The translations under genes were made by a program, and so were the position numbers. Below the pieces are notes generated by a model. The model worked only from the letters and a program-made list of their open reading frames with translations, was not told the origin of the DNA and did not search any database. A DNA stretch of 64,000 bases from Manihot esculenta. Taxonomy: Eukaryota > Streptophyta > Magnoliopsida > Malpighiales > Euphorbiaceae. Below, piece after piece: positions 1 to 11,727 of this stretch. Numbering within the stretch: position 1 is the stretch's first letter; the number at the start of each line of letters is the position of its first letter. The stretch is from the NCBI RefSeq assembly GCF_001659605.2, contig NC_035162.2, positions 13,101,248 through 13,165,247 on the forward strand. Reading direction: 5' to 3'.

Positions 1-1
1 G

Positions 2-97
2 AAATATTTACAAAATGGTGGATGGATTGATTGGAAAGTTGATTTTCTAATTCAAATAATTGTTGAAAGGATGCATAGAGCAAGGCAAGTGGTTTGA
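2..97 (+). CDS. Possible 3' end of an unidentified gene cut by the window edge
   Basis: An open frame of 31 codons runs in from the left edge and stops with TGA at 95-97. Its composition (Trp, Gln, Arg, Met in a balanced mix, less A/T-driven than the following DNA) is more protein-like than the surroundings. I do not recognise the peptide, and 31 codons open by chance is quite possible, so this is only a candidate C-terminus or last exon. Confidence 0.2.
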   Translation, partial: KYLQNGGWIDWKVDFLIQIIVERMHRARQVV

Positions 98-3000
98 CTA
101 TAGAGTTATAGATATTGTGGACATTGTCAAGGGAGGACACCTTGTGGATATTATCATTTTCTTCTCTTTGGATAGACATTAACATTTTTCTTCATGATTC
201 TGAAGAATAAATTACTATCTCTGTCCTGTAATTATAACTTTATTTTTCTTTCTCAGTTTGTAAGAGCAAAATGTGCAAATCCCAACTGCATAATCAATCT
301 CTGCGTTGTAAAGCTGGAAAAAATCTTCACTTCTTTTGCCTTCATTTTGGTAAACAATTGTAGGCTAATTGTTATCCAATCAAATAAATTATTCTTATTT
401 TTTTATTAATTTTTGTAAATCATAATAAATTAATAATAATAAATGGGAGTAATTGCTAGGTGTAAAGGCCAAAAGCATATGATTAATCTTTGTGGGAGAT
501 CCATCAACTTCAGGTAGGGTTTTGAGAATTCAGGCAGAAGCAGGTGAGTCAAAGAAATTCAGCTGAGACCATACAAAGAACATGCACAAGATGATGTCAT
601 GTTGGGTTTCATACTTCAAGATTTTTCTCTCATGTGTACATCATCACCATTTATTATATTTGTTTTTTATAATTTATTCGGAACTGCCTCCTTTTGAATT
701 TGACTCAAACTGAATATGTCCATTTCGGTAATTAGCTTGCAGTTAGTACAACAATAAAAACTGTTAAATCGCTCTGTTTATTTTTAGTATGTTTTTTCAA
801 GTGCATCTTAATTATTTTTATACTATAAAAATTAAATAATAATAAAATAATTAGTTAATAAATTTTTTAATATTTTAAAAATTAAATAATAAAATTTCTT
901 CATAATTAAGACTTCCATGTGGAATTCAAATCTTATTAATTAAGACATAATCTCTCAGGCTCCATCAACAAAAGCTTATTAATATTATATATATAAATAA
1001 AAAATAAAAAAGAGATAGAATCTTGCTTTATATTTTTTATTTACCTTAAAAAGATTAATTCGCATCAAACGACAACTAATTAAGTAGCACATAACATTAA
1101 GTTTTCCCTTTTCACTGAATTTTAAATTAGCAGAAATATATACACACACTTTTGTGTCTGATATTTTGTAATAATATTAATTTATATAATATATTCCTTT
1201 AATTTTATAATTTTTATACATTTTTACTTTTTTTATACAGATTAAAAATTAAAAATTATTTTAATTAAAAAATCAAATTTTCTATTAACTTTTTAATTAT
1301 ACTATTTTTAATACAAAATGAAAATATTAACTTCTATTAAAATAATAAAATATTTATTAATAATATATAATTTAAATGTTAAGCTGTAGTTTGAATTTTC
1401 ATTTAAAAAAAATTATGAGGTATTGTATTGAAAATTTAACTAGTAAATATTACAAGTAACTAATAATTACTGGTTATTAATTACGGTTAAAACATTCAAG
1501 GAGTAAATTATATTTAAATATTATTGTTTATACATAAAATGAAGAATAAAGGTATAAATCGTATAATTTATTTACTATTAAAATATATATAAAATTAATA
1601 ATTTATCATATAATATTTAAAAATATGATTATTAATAAAAATAAGTTTTTTTTATTGTATATCTAAATTATATTTATAATATTTATATTTATTTTATAAT
1701 TATAAATAATTTATTAATATATATTAAAATTTATGTTAATATGAAAATTTAATAATAAATACTAAAACAGATATATAATTTACCCTAAATTAAATTGTAG
1801 TCGATTGAAAATAGACTAATAAGTTATTTTATTATCCGATGATAGCTGAATTTTCTTTTTTTGGCATGAGATCGAATCCAAGAAAAAAAATGTTAGTTTA
1901 AAACTCATCAAACTTTCCTTACACAGATCGATTCAGTATTTTAAGTTTTGAATGCGGGAGACAGATTAGATTCACCGTAAATTTAGATCAAATAGAAAAT
2001 AATTCAACTCAATAATACGATGGAGAATAGTTATACACGCCAAAAGAAATTAATGGCTGTTTGGTGTGAAAAGAGATTCTGACACACATCTATAAAAAAT
2101 TAATTTTTTTTTAAGACGTGTGTGATAATAATATCAAAATTGTTGGTGGCAACATTGATGTATGAGGAAGGGAAGGGAAAGGAAAATGCAAGCTTATCGA
2201 AAAAGGAATAATTGGAAATGGGAAAATGAATTAATGGAGATAGAGAATTAATTGAGAAGGGATAGGATTGGTCAAAAAGCATATAAGTGATTTTTGCATC
2301 TAGTGATTGCTACAAATTAAGACAGCCAATATAATACACTTAATAATATTAATCAATTTAAGAATATGCCTTTAAACTTATCACTTTTGATAATGCCTTT
2401 TTATTTTTTCTTCTTACCTTCGTTATTAATTCCTCAATTCAAGGGACTCCCTACAATTCCCTACGTGTTCATCTCTTCTCGTTGCCACGTGTTGGGACCA
2501 CATGATTTCACTTCCTAGAATTTTCTAAAACACACCAGTTACATATGCAATCCACCAACAAATTGGGTTTTTTTCTTTAAAGTAATTTAAAATATAATTT
2601 TTTAGATTTAGCAATACTTATAATTTATTAATAAAATAAATTTTTATTAATTTTATAATAAGCAGAGATATTAAAATTTGTAATTAGGACAGAAAAAAAA
2701 AATCTAAGTACAGTCCAACAGCATCAAGCATGAAAGTATGGAAGTGGAGCTCAAATGTACATTGAACTGTTTTAAGGTACTCATATCTTTCCACTGAAAG
2801 AGAGATCAGATCCACTACATGCCAAATAATTTTTTATTTTATTTTATTTAAAAAAAATAAATTAAAACTTAAGACAGTATCTGAGAGTGAAGTGTGTCTT
2901 TACATAATAACCTTTCTTTCCACATTCATTGGGAACAAAAGATGAGAGAATTAGATACTAGTTGTCCACCCATCAATGATAATCATAATAATAATTTTTT

Positions 3001-3282
3001 TTTTTAAAAAAAATACTGCATAATTATATGTTTAAGTGGTCACACACTATGTCTGAATTATTTTAAGAAAATACTAAAAAAAATTAATTAAAAAGAAATC
3101 AAAATTTGACTGATAATAAAAATTTATATGTTTTAATGGAATGAATGATTGTATATGATAGAGGGGAAGAACCTAATTCCCAAACAATAAGGATGGATGA
3201 GAAGCTATACACGTGAGAGATTTTTCTATTGAATTCAAACACTAGTTTCATTTGTTGTTTTCAGACATTCTTCTTTCTTCTG
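98..3282. other. AT-rich intergenic DNA
   Basis: Long A/T-only stretches, especially 800-1800, with no convincing coding exon. Short ORFs here (for example 194-409 and the minus-strand 2100-2282) have low-complexity Phe/Asn/Ile/Lys composition expected from AT-rich noise. I see no RNA gene or clear transposon boundary. Confidence 0.6.
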
Positions 3283-3388
3283 TCTATATAAAGAACCTAT
3301 GCTTCTTCTTCTAACACATATCTTCGCTTGCTTGCTTCCTAGCTTTCTCCTGTACTTCTTGCACTGATAGAGGAGAGTAATCATGAAG
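3283..3388 (+). promoter_or_regulatory. TATA-like box followed by a possible short first exon
   Basis: A good TATA motif (TCTATATAAAG, 3283-3293) is followed about 90 bp later by ATG AAG and a consensus-like donor GTAAAC (exon end 3388). A pyrimidine-rich leader lies between. This could be an alternative distal promoter or 5' exon of the amino acid permease downstream, or an unrelated small transcript. There is no open frame beyond two codons, so it is not called as a gene. Confidence 0.25.
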
Positions 3389-4093
3389 GTAAACTCTTTA
3401 TTCACCTTCTTTTTCTTCATTTTTTTTAAGCTTAAGGAATTATTACATAATAAATGGTCAGACTGTAATAAACTTTATTTACCAATTAATTATATATTTA
3501 TTTTCTATCTGGGTGAGAATAGTTATAAAGGTGTGACTAAGAGAATCTCAACACTTTAACATAAAGTATAATTATTTACTCTTTATATATTTACCCTTTT
3601 GCTTTTAGAATGGTATAAAAGATATATTTATTGCAGAAAAAAAAAAACATGAAGCACTCTTCTAAGAAACAAAAGTAATCCCAGAAATCTTGACTGGATT
3701 ATTCATGCTTAGCCTACACAAAAGTTCATTTTTACACAGTTAAGCTCCATGGATGGATCTCCAGGAGCTAGCATCACTTCTTAGGTGGTTAAGGAATTTT
3801 CTTTTACTGTTTAGAAAGTGAAAAAATAAAATTTTCCTTCAGCTGATTTAGAACCGATGTTTTTGAATTTAAATTTGGGCAGAAGCATAATAACAAATAT
3901 TTATTAATATATAAAGAGCAATTACGTATTGTTCTTAAGAACGAGAGAGCAAGTGGAGATGTGGGGTAGAGTTTATAGCTTATAGGGACTGTGAGAGATC
4001 AGAGAGAGAAAGAGAGTGAAGGCAGCGGCTGAATCTGGTAGACCGTTGACATCCGCGTTACTCTCACACGTGTCTTACACTCTCCTCGCCTCT

Positions 4094-4101
4094 TATATAT
4101 A
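4094..4101 (+). promoter_or_regulatory. TATA box of the amino acid permease gene
   Basis: TATATATA sits about 310 bp upstream of the permease ATG. The sequence after it is CT-rich and contains no ATG before 4412, as expected of a plant 5' leader. Transcription would be expected to start about 30 bp downstream, near 4125-4130. An ACACGTGTCT block (G-box-like core CACGTG) lies just upstream, near 4066-4076. Confidence 0.5.
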
Positions 4102-4411
4102 CCTCGCTTCATTTCCTCTTCTTGTATCCCTCAATCAGTTTCACTGCCTTCCCTGAGAAAGAGCGTCTCTTATTTATAAGCACACTCTTCTTATCTCTCC
4201 ATTTCTTCAAGAATAGAGCAAAAACAAAACAAGTTTCTGAGAATCCGTCCGAGTTTTTGTGATTCTGGGGAGGTGCAGTGAGACCAGAAGAAGACCCACC
4301 ATTTTCTTTCGTATATATATTACTGTTCTTTCCAGAAAATTATTATACAGTTGACAGAAATTTCATAGTGCTTACGGTTCCTTTGTGTTTGAAATCTTTC
4401 TTGAAACAAAG

Positions 4412-6221
4412 ATGGGTGAGAACGCTGCCACAAAGAACCATTTTCCTCCACAGGTTTTCAGTGTCGCTGTTGACATGCCTTCTCAAGGTGGCTCCAAGTG
4501 GTTTGATGATGATGGACGCCCCAAGCGCACTGGTAAATTTCTTTAACTCTATTTGTTACGATTCTCTTGTTTTGTTGCGTTCTCAAAGTGGGTTGTGATT
4601 CTTTTTTCTGTCGGTGTTTCCATTTTTTTTAACCAGGAACCGTTTGGACTGCGAGTGCTCACATAATAACAGCTGTTATTGGGTCTGGTGTTCTGTCCTT
4701 GGCTTGGGCCGTCGCTCAGCTTGGATGGATCGCCGGTCCCGCTGTTATGTTCTTGTTTTCCTTCGTCACTTACTATACTTCGACTCTGCTCTGTGCCTGC
4801 TACCGAACTGGTGATCCTGTCAATGGCAAGAGGAACTATACTTACATGGACGCTGTTCGCTCCAATCTTGGTACAATTTCGGTTTTTTTTCTCCATATTT
4901 TGGGTTCTTTTCAGAATTCCTTGGCTTTACACTGATTTTTAACCATTTTCAGGCGGTGGTATGGTTAAGATATGCGGATATGTCCAGTATTTGAACCTTT
5001 TCGGCGTCGCCATTGGTTACACAATAGCATCATCTATAAGCATGATGTGAGTTCTCTCTCCCTTGGGGTGGTTCTATTTCTTGCCTTTTTCGGGTGTTCT
5101 TAATTTTTGTGGGTTATAATGGAACAGGGCTGTGAAAAGGTCGAATTGTTTCCACAAGACAGGAGGCAAAGATCCATGTCATATGAATGCCAATCCTTAC
5201 ATGATAGCATTTGGAATTGCGGAGATTATTTTCTCTCAAATTCCTGACTTTGAAAAGCTGTGGTGGCTTTCCATTGTTGCTGCAGTCATGTCCTTCGCTT
5301 ACTCAACAATTGGTCTTGGACTTGGAATTGCTAAAGTTGCAGAAGCTGGAAAATTTCAAGGAAGTGTAACTGGAATAGGCATCGGCACCGTCACTGAAAC
5401 CCAGAAGATATGGAGAAGTTTCCAAGCACTTGGTGACATTGCCTTTGCCTATTCTTACTCCCTCATTCTCATCGAAATTCAGGTATAATTTTAAGCAAAC
5501 AACCTATATTTGCATTCCCTTCATTTTGAATTTTAAGCTGATGTCTGTGTAACTTGTCCTTTGACAGGACACAATCAGATCTCCACCATCAGAAGCCAAG
5601 ACAATGAAGAAATCAAGTTTAATAAGTGTTTCAGTGACCACCCTATTCTATATGCTTTGTGGCTGCTTTGGCTACGCTGCCTTTGGAGACATGTCTCCTG
5701 GAAATCTTCTCACAGGCTTCGGCTTTTATAACCCATACTGGCTACTAGACATTGCCAATGTTGCCATAGTGATCCACCTTGTTGGTGCATATCAAGTCTA
5801 CTGCCAACCTCTCTTTGCCTTCATTGAGAAAACAGCAGCACAAAGATTCCCAGACAGTGAATTTATTACCAAAGATGTCAAACTCCCACTTCCTGGTTCT
5901 CGCTCTTACAACCTCAACCTCTTCAGAATGGTTTTTAGGACCATTTTTGTGATCTTGACCACTGTAATTTCTATGCTCCTTCCCTTCTTTAACGACATAG
6001 TTGGTCTTCTCGGAGCTTTAGGATTTTGGCCGTTAACAGTGTATTTCCCAGTTGAGATGTACATATCACAGAAGAAGATTCCAAAGTGGAGCACAAGATG
6101 GCTCTGTCTGCAAATTTTAAGTGCAGCTTGCCTTATAATCACCATAGCAGCTGCTGCTGGCTCCATTGCTGGAGTTGTTGGTGATCTGAAGACAGTGAAG
6201 CCCTTCAAGACGGTTTACTAA
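4412..6221 (+). CDS. AAP3: Amino acid permease, AAP family (AAP2/AAP3-like)
   Basis: Proton-coupled plasma-membrane amino acid importer of the AAP group (AAAP/ATF superfamily, Aa_trans domain), typically involved in loading phloem or root vasculature. Five exons join in frame: 4412-4532, 4637-4870, 4953-5046, 5128-5482, 5568-6221, all with GT..AG introns, giving 485 residues, the usual AAP length. The N-terminus is hydrophilic with the family motif [12 protein letters not shown]; then about ten or eleven membrane segments follow, starting at [20 protein letters not shown]. Other family hallmarks are the [15 protein letters not shown] loop, the GVAIGYTIA segment and KCWRD-like position replaced by KRSNCFHK. 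The start is the first ATG after the TATA box with A at -3 region and G at +4. The AAP3 name rests on N-terminal resemblance only; AAP2 or AAP4 co-orthology is possible. Intact. Confidence 0.93.
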
Positions 6222-6514
6222 ATCAACACAAGTTGTTTGGTAACACCATTAATGAACATTTCAGAAACATGGGGAAAGAATCAAAACGCTAGTTTTTTAG
6301 TTTTTGTTCATGTTCATATGAAGCCCTTAAAGGGTTCTGTCAATTTCGATGTAGCTTTCTGATCTCTGTTCTCTCTCCAAAAAGAAAGAAACAGAAATTG
6401 AAGTGGGACCATGTCTGTAACATAAGTTGAAGAAGAAAAGCATGAGTCTCTTGCTAATTTCCTATTTTCAATGCAAATCTGAAGAATTTCTGCATAGACT
6501 TTGTGTTTAATAAA
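6222..6514 (+). terminator. 3' UTR and polyadenylation signal of the permease
   Basis: The stretch after the stop is less AT-skewed than true intergenic DNA, and an AATAAA hexamer lies at 6509-6514, about 290 bp after the stop codon. This is a likely but not unique polyadenylation signal. Confidence 0.4.
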
Positions 6515-9342
6515 TTTAATTTCTAGTCTGCGTTACTCAAGTCCTGCCAAATAATAATTGCTGGCTGTTCTGAAGAAATAATTGTTCAATTGTTTCAATC
6601 AATTAAGAGCTTCCTCTATTTTATTTTATTTTATTTTATTTGATCTTTTTCAATGGTTCTGCTTGAATGCTATGGCAAATAAGGCATCTTCCTTCTCGCC
6701 ATTGAAAGTGCACATTTCAAATCAGCAGTAATAAAAAAAAATTGGAATAAATAAATAAATAAATAAAAGGACAGGACGAGCTAGGACCAGAGGTTGAGGT
6801 GCTGCAGAACCATGGCTGATCGTATCCAATCTGTCAGAGAGCTAGATGTGTATAAATCATGAGATGATGGTCCAGTTATGAACAGTGGGGAGATTTTTTT
6901 TTTCTTTCTTTCTGTTTTTTTTTACCTTTTTTTTAATCATATATAAGTTAGATTTTCTTTAACTGGAAAAAAAATTTTCCATATTAGACAATTATATTTA
7001 AATTAGATTTATATTTTATTTACAGAGAATTTATATTCGTTTATATAAATAATTAATTTAATATAATATTTTATAATAATATTTATAAAAAATTTTATAC
7101 ATTTTTATTTAAAAATTAAAATTGAAATATTTTTAAAAAATATTAAATTTTTTAAATAAAAATTATTAATAAAAAATATTTTTATATAAATTATCAATTA
7201 AAATATATAATATTAAATGAATTTATATTTTATTCGAATAATAATAATAAAATTTAAAATAAATTTAATATTTTAACTTTTACTAGTATTCTACCCTTTA
7301 TATTTCTAATTATAATCTCTTGCTCCGACTTACGTTCGGCGATTGACATTCTCGATTTAACCCAACTCCACAAGCATGATTTTTTTGTTTTTTAACCAAT
7401 GAATACTATATTGGATTTCTTCAAGCATGGATTTACTACAAGTGCATGTTGACAATTTTGAGACGAATTATTGGACAACCTGCCGCCAATTCTTTCACAA
7501 TTCTTACTTTAAAAAAAAAAAGAGATTATTATATATATTTATAATATAATATATATTCTTATTTACAAATTAAAATTTTATGAGGGTAACAGTTTCCTTT
7601 TACGTAGGATGATAACAGAATATTTCTGAATATTAATAATATGACAGGTTTAAATAATTATAATAAAGTTTGAAATGAATTTGATTTTAAAAAATAATAT
7701 TTATTACGGATTTAGATTGAATTAAATTTTATTTATAAGATATATTTTATTTAAATTTTTTATATAAATAAATAATTTAATATAAAAATATATATTTTAT
7801 AATAATATTTATAATTTTTTTATATATATTTTAATATTATTTTTATAATTTTTTTTATATATATTTTTAATATAAAATTTAAATATTTTTTAGAAATGTT
7901 AAATTTTTTAAATGAAAAATATTTTTTATTTAAATTATTAATTAAAATATATAAAATTAAAGGAATTTGATTTTTTTTGGAAAATGATAATTTAGTAATT
8001 TAAAATAAATTTAAAATAATTTTTAATTAAATTTAATATTGTTAAAATAATTCAAATTTAAATAATTTAATTTTCGTGGAATTTTACCTCTATTTTTACC
8101 CTGGTAGATCCGTAACTGCAGAGTATGTTTAATGGTAGAGAGATTTAATAGCTAGACAGGGACCATTAAGAAGGTAGATCTGAGTCTGATTTGAAGTAGC
8201 AACAAGTGGAAATTTCTCCTTTGGAACTTGCAACTGAAACTGCAAAACCATCCTACCATTAATGCAGGGAAATAATTTGGGAAAAAGGAAGGATGATTTA
8301 TGGGTCATAGTAAAAGCAAAAGCAGAAACAATCTTATTGAATTTAGAATGATGAAAGCAATAGATTCCTAAATTTGCACTGTGAGATTTAGACTCAGAGA
8401 AAAAGATTCTCTAAGTCCTACAGTTTCCCTACCACATCCCTTTGAAAATTTGATGTGAAGGTGGTGCTAGTGGAATTGCAACTTATCAATAGGATAACTA
8501 AATTTGCTCCTTTGTCTCTCTTTGCAACTTGTCAGTTGTTTTTCTTTAAAAGATAATACAAAACATTCTTGATGGAAAGAAAAGTAATATACTTCATCTC
8601 CCTATTTGTCATGATATTCTGATATTTAGAGAAAATATAATTTTTAAGAGTATGTAAACTTGGTCCGAGAAGTCACATATTCTCTTTTATCATTTTTTTT
8701 TATTTGTTCTCTAATGATGCATAACTACCACATAATATAGTATTATTTATTTCAGTCAGATAGATCCATACATACGGATGAACTTGCTCGCCCATACTCG
8801 TTAGGCGGCCATTTAATTCTCCTCTGACGCACATGCTAATAGGATCGGTGCGTTGTCGGTTTTACTCTCCTATTCTCTGTCACATCACCGGTGCTAGAAT
8901 CTCCTCTGAAGAATCCAAACTTTGGATTAGTCCGGTTTGATTCAATCACGGATTGAATGATGCACTGATGGATCGGTCTGCTTAATAAATTCTACTATAT
9001 TTTAGATTCGCTTCCTTCTCCAAAATTGATTTCAGTCTGAATGTCAGAAGCCGGCGGTTATCGGTCAATATCAACTTTTTAAATAAATGTAGGTTATTTT
9101 GATAATAATTAGCTAAATAAAAAATTTCTAAATATTAAAAGACAATTTATAGTGAATATTACTAATTATCAAAAGAGACAAAATTATAACTATATAAATA
9201 AATCTCTCTTATTAATGAATTTTTAAAAAAAATTCATTTAAGTTTATACTAGATTTTTAATTTCACGTGAATTAAACAAATAAAATAATTTATTTATTTT
9301 ATGTTAAAACAAAAATCCTTGGCTATAGCATCTGTATAATAT
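6515..9342. other. AT-rich intergenic DNA
   Basis: Very AT-rich at 6900-8080 with repeated motifs of the TATAAATAATTTAATATAA type, which look like decayed copies of one another. 8750-9060 is more GC-balanced (several CGG/CCGG motifs) and may be a transposon remnant, but I could not define ends or coding content. Confidence 0.5.
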
Positions 9343-9388
9343 GTGATTTTTATGAATACAACTTTTTTTTTTACACAATTTATTTTAG

Positions 9389-9561
9389 ATACCATAAGTG
9401 GTGGTGAAATTAAGCGCAGGAGTTTAGTGGGAAGGCGGCCACCATCTACGGCGGCAAGTGGAGGGGCCCTCCGTCGTTATCATGGGACACCACTAAAAGA
9501 TTCTCCTAGTAATTCTTTTACCAGTTGTGCTTTGCTTTCTATCAGTGGGGTGGTGCTGTGA
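9389..9561 (+). CDS. Candidate exon of an unknown small protein
   Basis: An open frame ends with TGA at 9559-9561. From about 9395 it changes abruptly from AT-rich to GC-rich and encodes a basic, Gly/Arg/Ser-rich peptide (with GGEIKRRSLVGRRPP and RRYHGTPLKDSP). A pyrimidine tract ending TTTTAG at 9380-9388 could be a 3' splice site, so this may be a last exon whose first exon I cannot place. The upstream part of the open frame, from 9343, has no good ATG. I do not recognise the family. A transposon fragment is the main alternative. Confidence 0.2.
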
Positions 9562-11727
9562 TTAATTTCTAAGAGCATAACTTTCCTATTTACTTATTTT
9601 AATTTTTCCCATCTAACAATTCAATAAAAGATTTAACTAAAATATATATATAAAAAAATACTTTTTTTATTTTTTGGTAAGTACAGAAATTGAGAAGATT
9701 CTCCGAGAAATGAGGAGATTTCATTAAGTTAATGTCAAACCAAGAACAACCATCATTAGTTTCAGTGTCCACTCAAAACAACAATAATTAAAAAAAGTTT
9801 AGTGTTAATTACATATGTTCTTTTTAGCTAACACCCACTAAATAATTTTCTGGGCTATGGTTTTTTTATGATTTTTAAATTTTAATATTGTAAGATTAGA
9901 AGATTTTTTAAATTATTTAAAAGTTTTTACGAGAAAATTTTGTCCATCCATTAATTTAATGGATTGGAATAGGAGGTTTTAAAAATTTTAAAAAACCTCA
10001 AAAACTTTACTTTAAAAACCTCAACTCTTCTAAATGTAAATTCAATATTTTTAAATTTTAAAAAACTTTTCATTATTTTAAAAATCCCCTTCTAAATGGA
10101 TTTTCATTATTTTGATGAAGATGGATTATATAAATTTTGGAAGTGTCCTGTTGATGGGAGTTGTAAGTTTGGATAATTTTGAAGCAAATGTCAAATTGGA
10201 TATGGTAGGAAAACTTGACTTGGGCATGGCATGGTGATTTAGTGGAGCAATAATGAGTTTGGAAATTAATAATAAGCATGTGAAATTTCGGATGCTTAAA
10301 CTGAATTTGCAGAGAAAATCCACTTCAAATTCATCTCAATAAGGTGAAGATTCATTGGACCAATTTATGATGGAACTAGCGTTTGTGGGAAAGTCTGGAT
10401 GTATATGAACTACTAATTTTACTTTTCTTTTGGCTTTGATTTTAATATTAAAAATAAAATATATCTTAAAATATAAAAAAATATTTTTTCTTTTAAAAAA
10501 ATTCCCTCTTTTCTTAAAATAATACCTTTATTTTCTTGTATTCATAGGCTTAAAATAATAACTTTATTTTCTTGCATTCATATACTTAATCTGGAAATAA
10601 GTGCATCTAACTAAATCTGAGAAGTCTCGAATTCTACTCTTCCAATCTCAATTTAAAATAAAATATATATTTTCTTAAAAAAATTCCCAAAATTCCCATT
10701 TAAAAAAAAATTTATTTTCTTACAAAAAAATTCAGAATGAAAAAGTATCGACATAATGAATTTCTGATTTCGATAAATCATCATGGACTATTGTTGTAGG
10801 TGGTCTCTGTATTCGTTTTGTTTGATAACCCATCAAACAAATGCCCTGCAACCCTAATCTTATTACTGGAAAATACCTAAACCCTAATTTTCATACCGAG
10901 CATTCTCAATAAGCCCCAACTCACCAACCATAACACCTATCTTCTTAACAGGCTTTATCCCATCTCATAAGCAAGAAAAGCTTCACTAATTTGACAATGG
11001 CTTTTTTCCCTCACCTATCCATTCTCTGAAATTAACTGCCTTTAACTAATCTAAATTTAAACCGAACATAGAGATAAGAGAGAACTAATCAAAATCTCCA
11101 TATCTAGAATAAATACTTAACCACCTATTAAAAGAGAAGAAATCCTATCATCCTATCTCACCTATCAATTATATGTAAGCCCGCTACGATCATAGTCATC
11201 ATATAAGACTAATAATGCACTGTTGGATAACCCATCAGCAGCCCAAATCACAGAATTATACCGTTGTGCTTCAAAGACAACCATTAAAAACAAGTGATCC
11301 AGTACATGAAGCCTCAAAGAGAACCATTATTACAAATAAAAAGAACATCTCGCACCCGCTTTCCTCCTTTCAAACAAACAAACAAAAAAAAAAAGAATCA
11401 CAATAAAGCTCCTGAGCGCCAACATCAAATGCATTGGCCGTTTGAACCCACTCTGGGGGACAGTTACATGATTGTTGTAACGCGTAATGTTTAGATTTTT
11501 AATATACAACATCATACACAAACAAGAAAGTTCTTTCCTGATCATCAGAATATCACTTTGCATGGACCAAAGTGTCGCACAATAATGGAATTCATGTCAT
11601 AATGCAAGCACTTTGCACCTGAAGCTGAAGAATGGAACTGCGCAAGCATCATGTTCCCTGAAAAGAGAATTCTGAGATTGCCAAATTGCGCCACACGAAT
11701 ATCAACAACACAGATCATCAATGATTT
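9562..11727. other. AT-rich intergenic DNA
   Basis: No supported gene. Segments near 10440-10740 contain near-duplicate short motifs (AAAATAATA plus TTTATTTTCTTG at two places), suggesting local duplication. 11200-11560 has short ORFs on both strands that overlap one another and have no recognisable content. The last 200-300 bp probably hold the 3' UTR of the auxilin-like gene. Confidence 0.5.

Noticed and set aside
4278..4598. Plus-strand ORF before and across the permease start
   Set aside because: It begins with GTG, not ATG, runs in another frame through exon 1 and intron 1 and has no family content.
4549..4896. Minus-strand ORF of 115 codons in the permease gene
   Set aside because: It lies opposite exon 2 and introns; shadow of the real gene.
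5906..6208. Minus-strand ORF opposite the last permease exon
   Set aside because: Antisense shadow of a highly constrained coding exon.
11330..11563. Overlapping ORFs on both strands near 11.2-11.5 kb
   Set aside because: Three mutually overlapping frames, none with recognisable motifs; noise in a moderately GC-balanced stretch.
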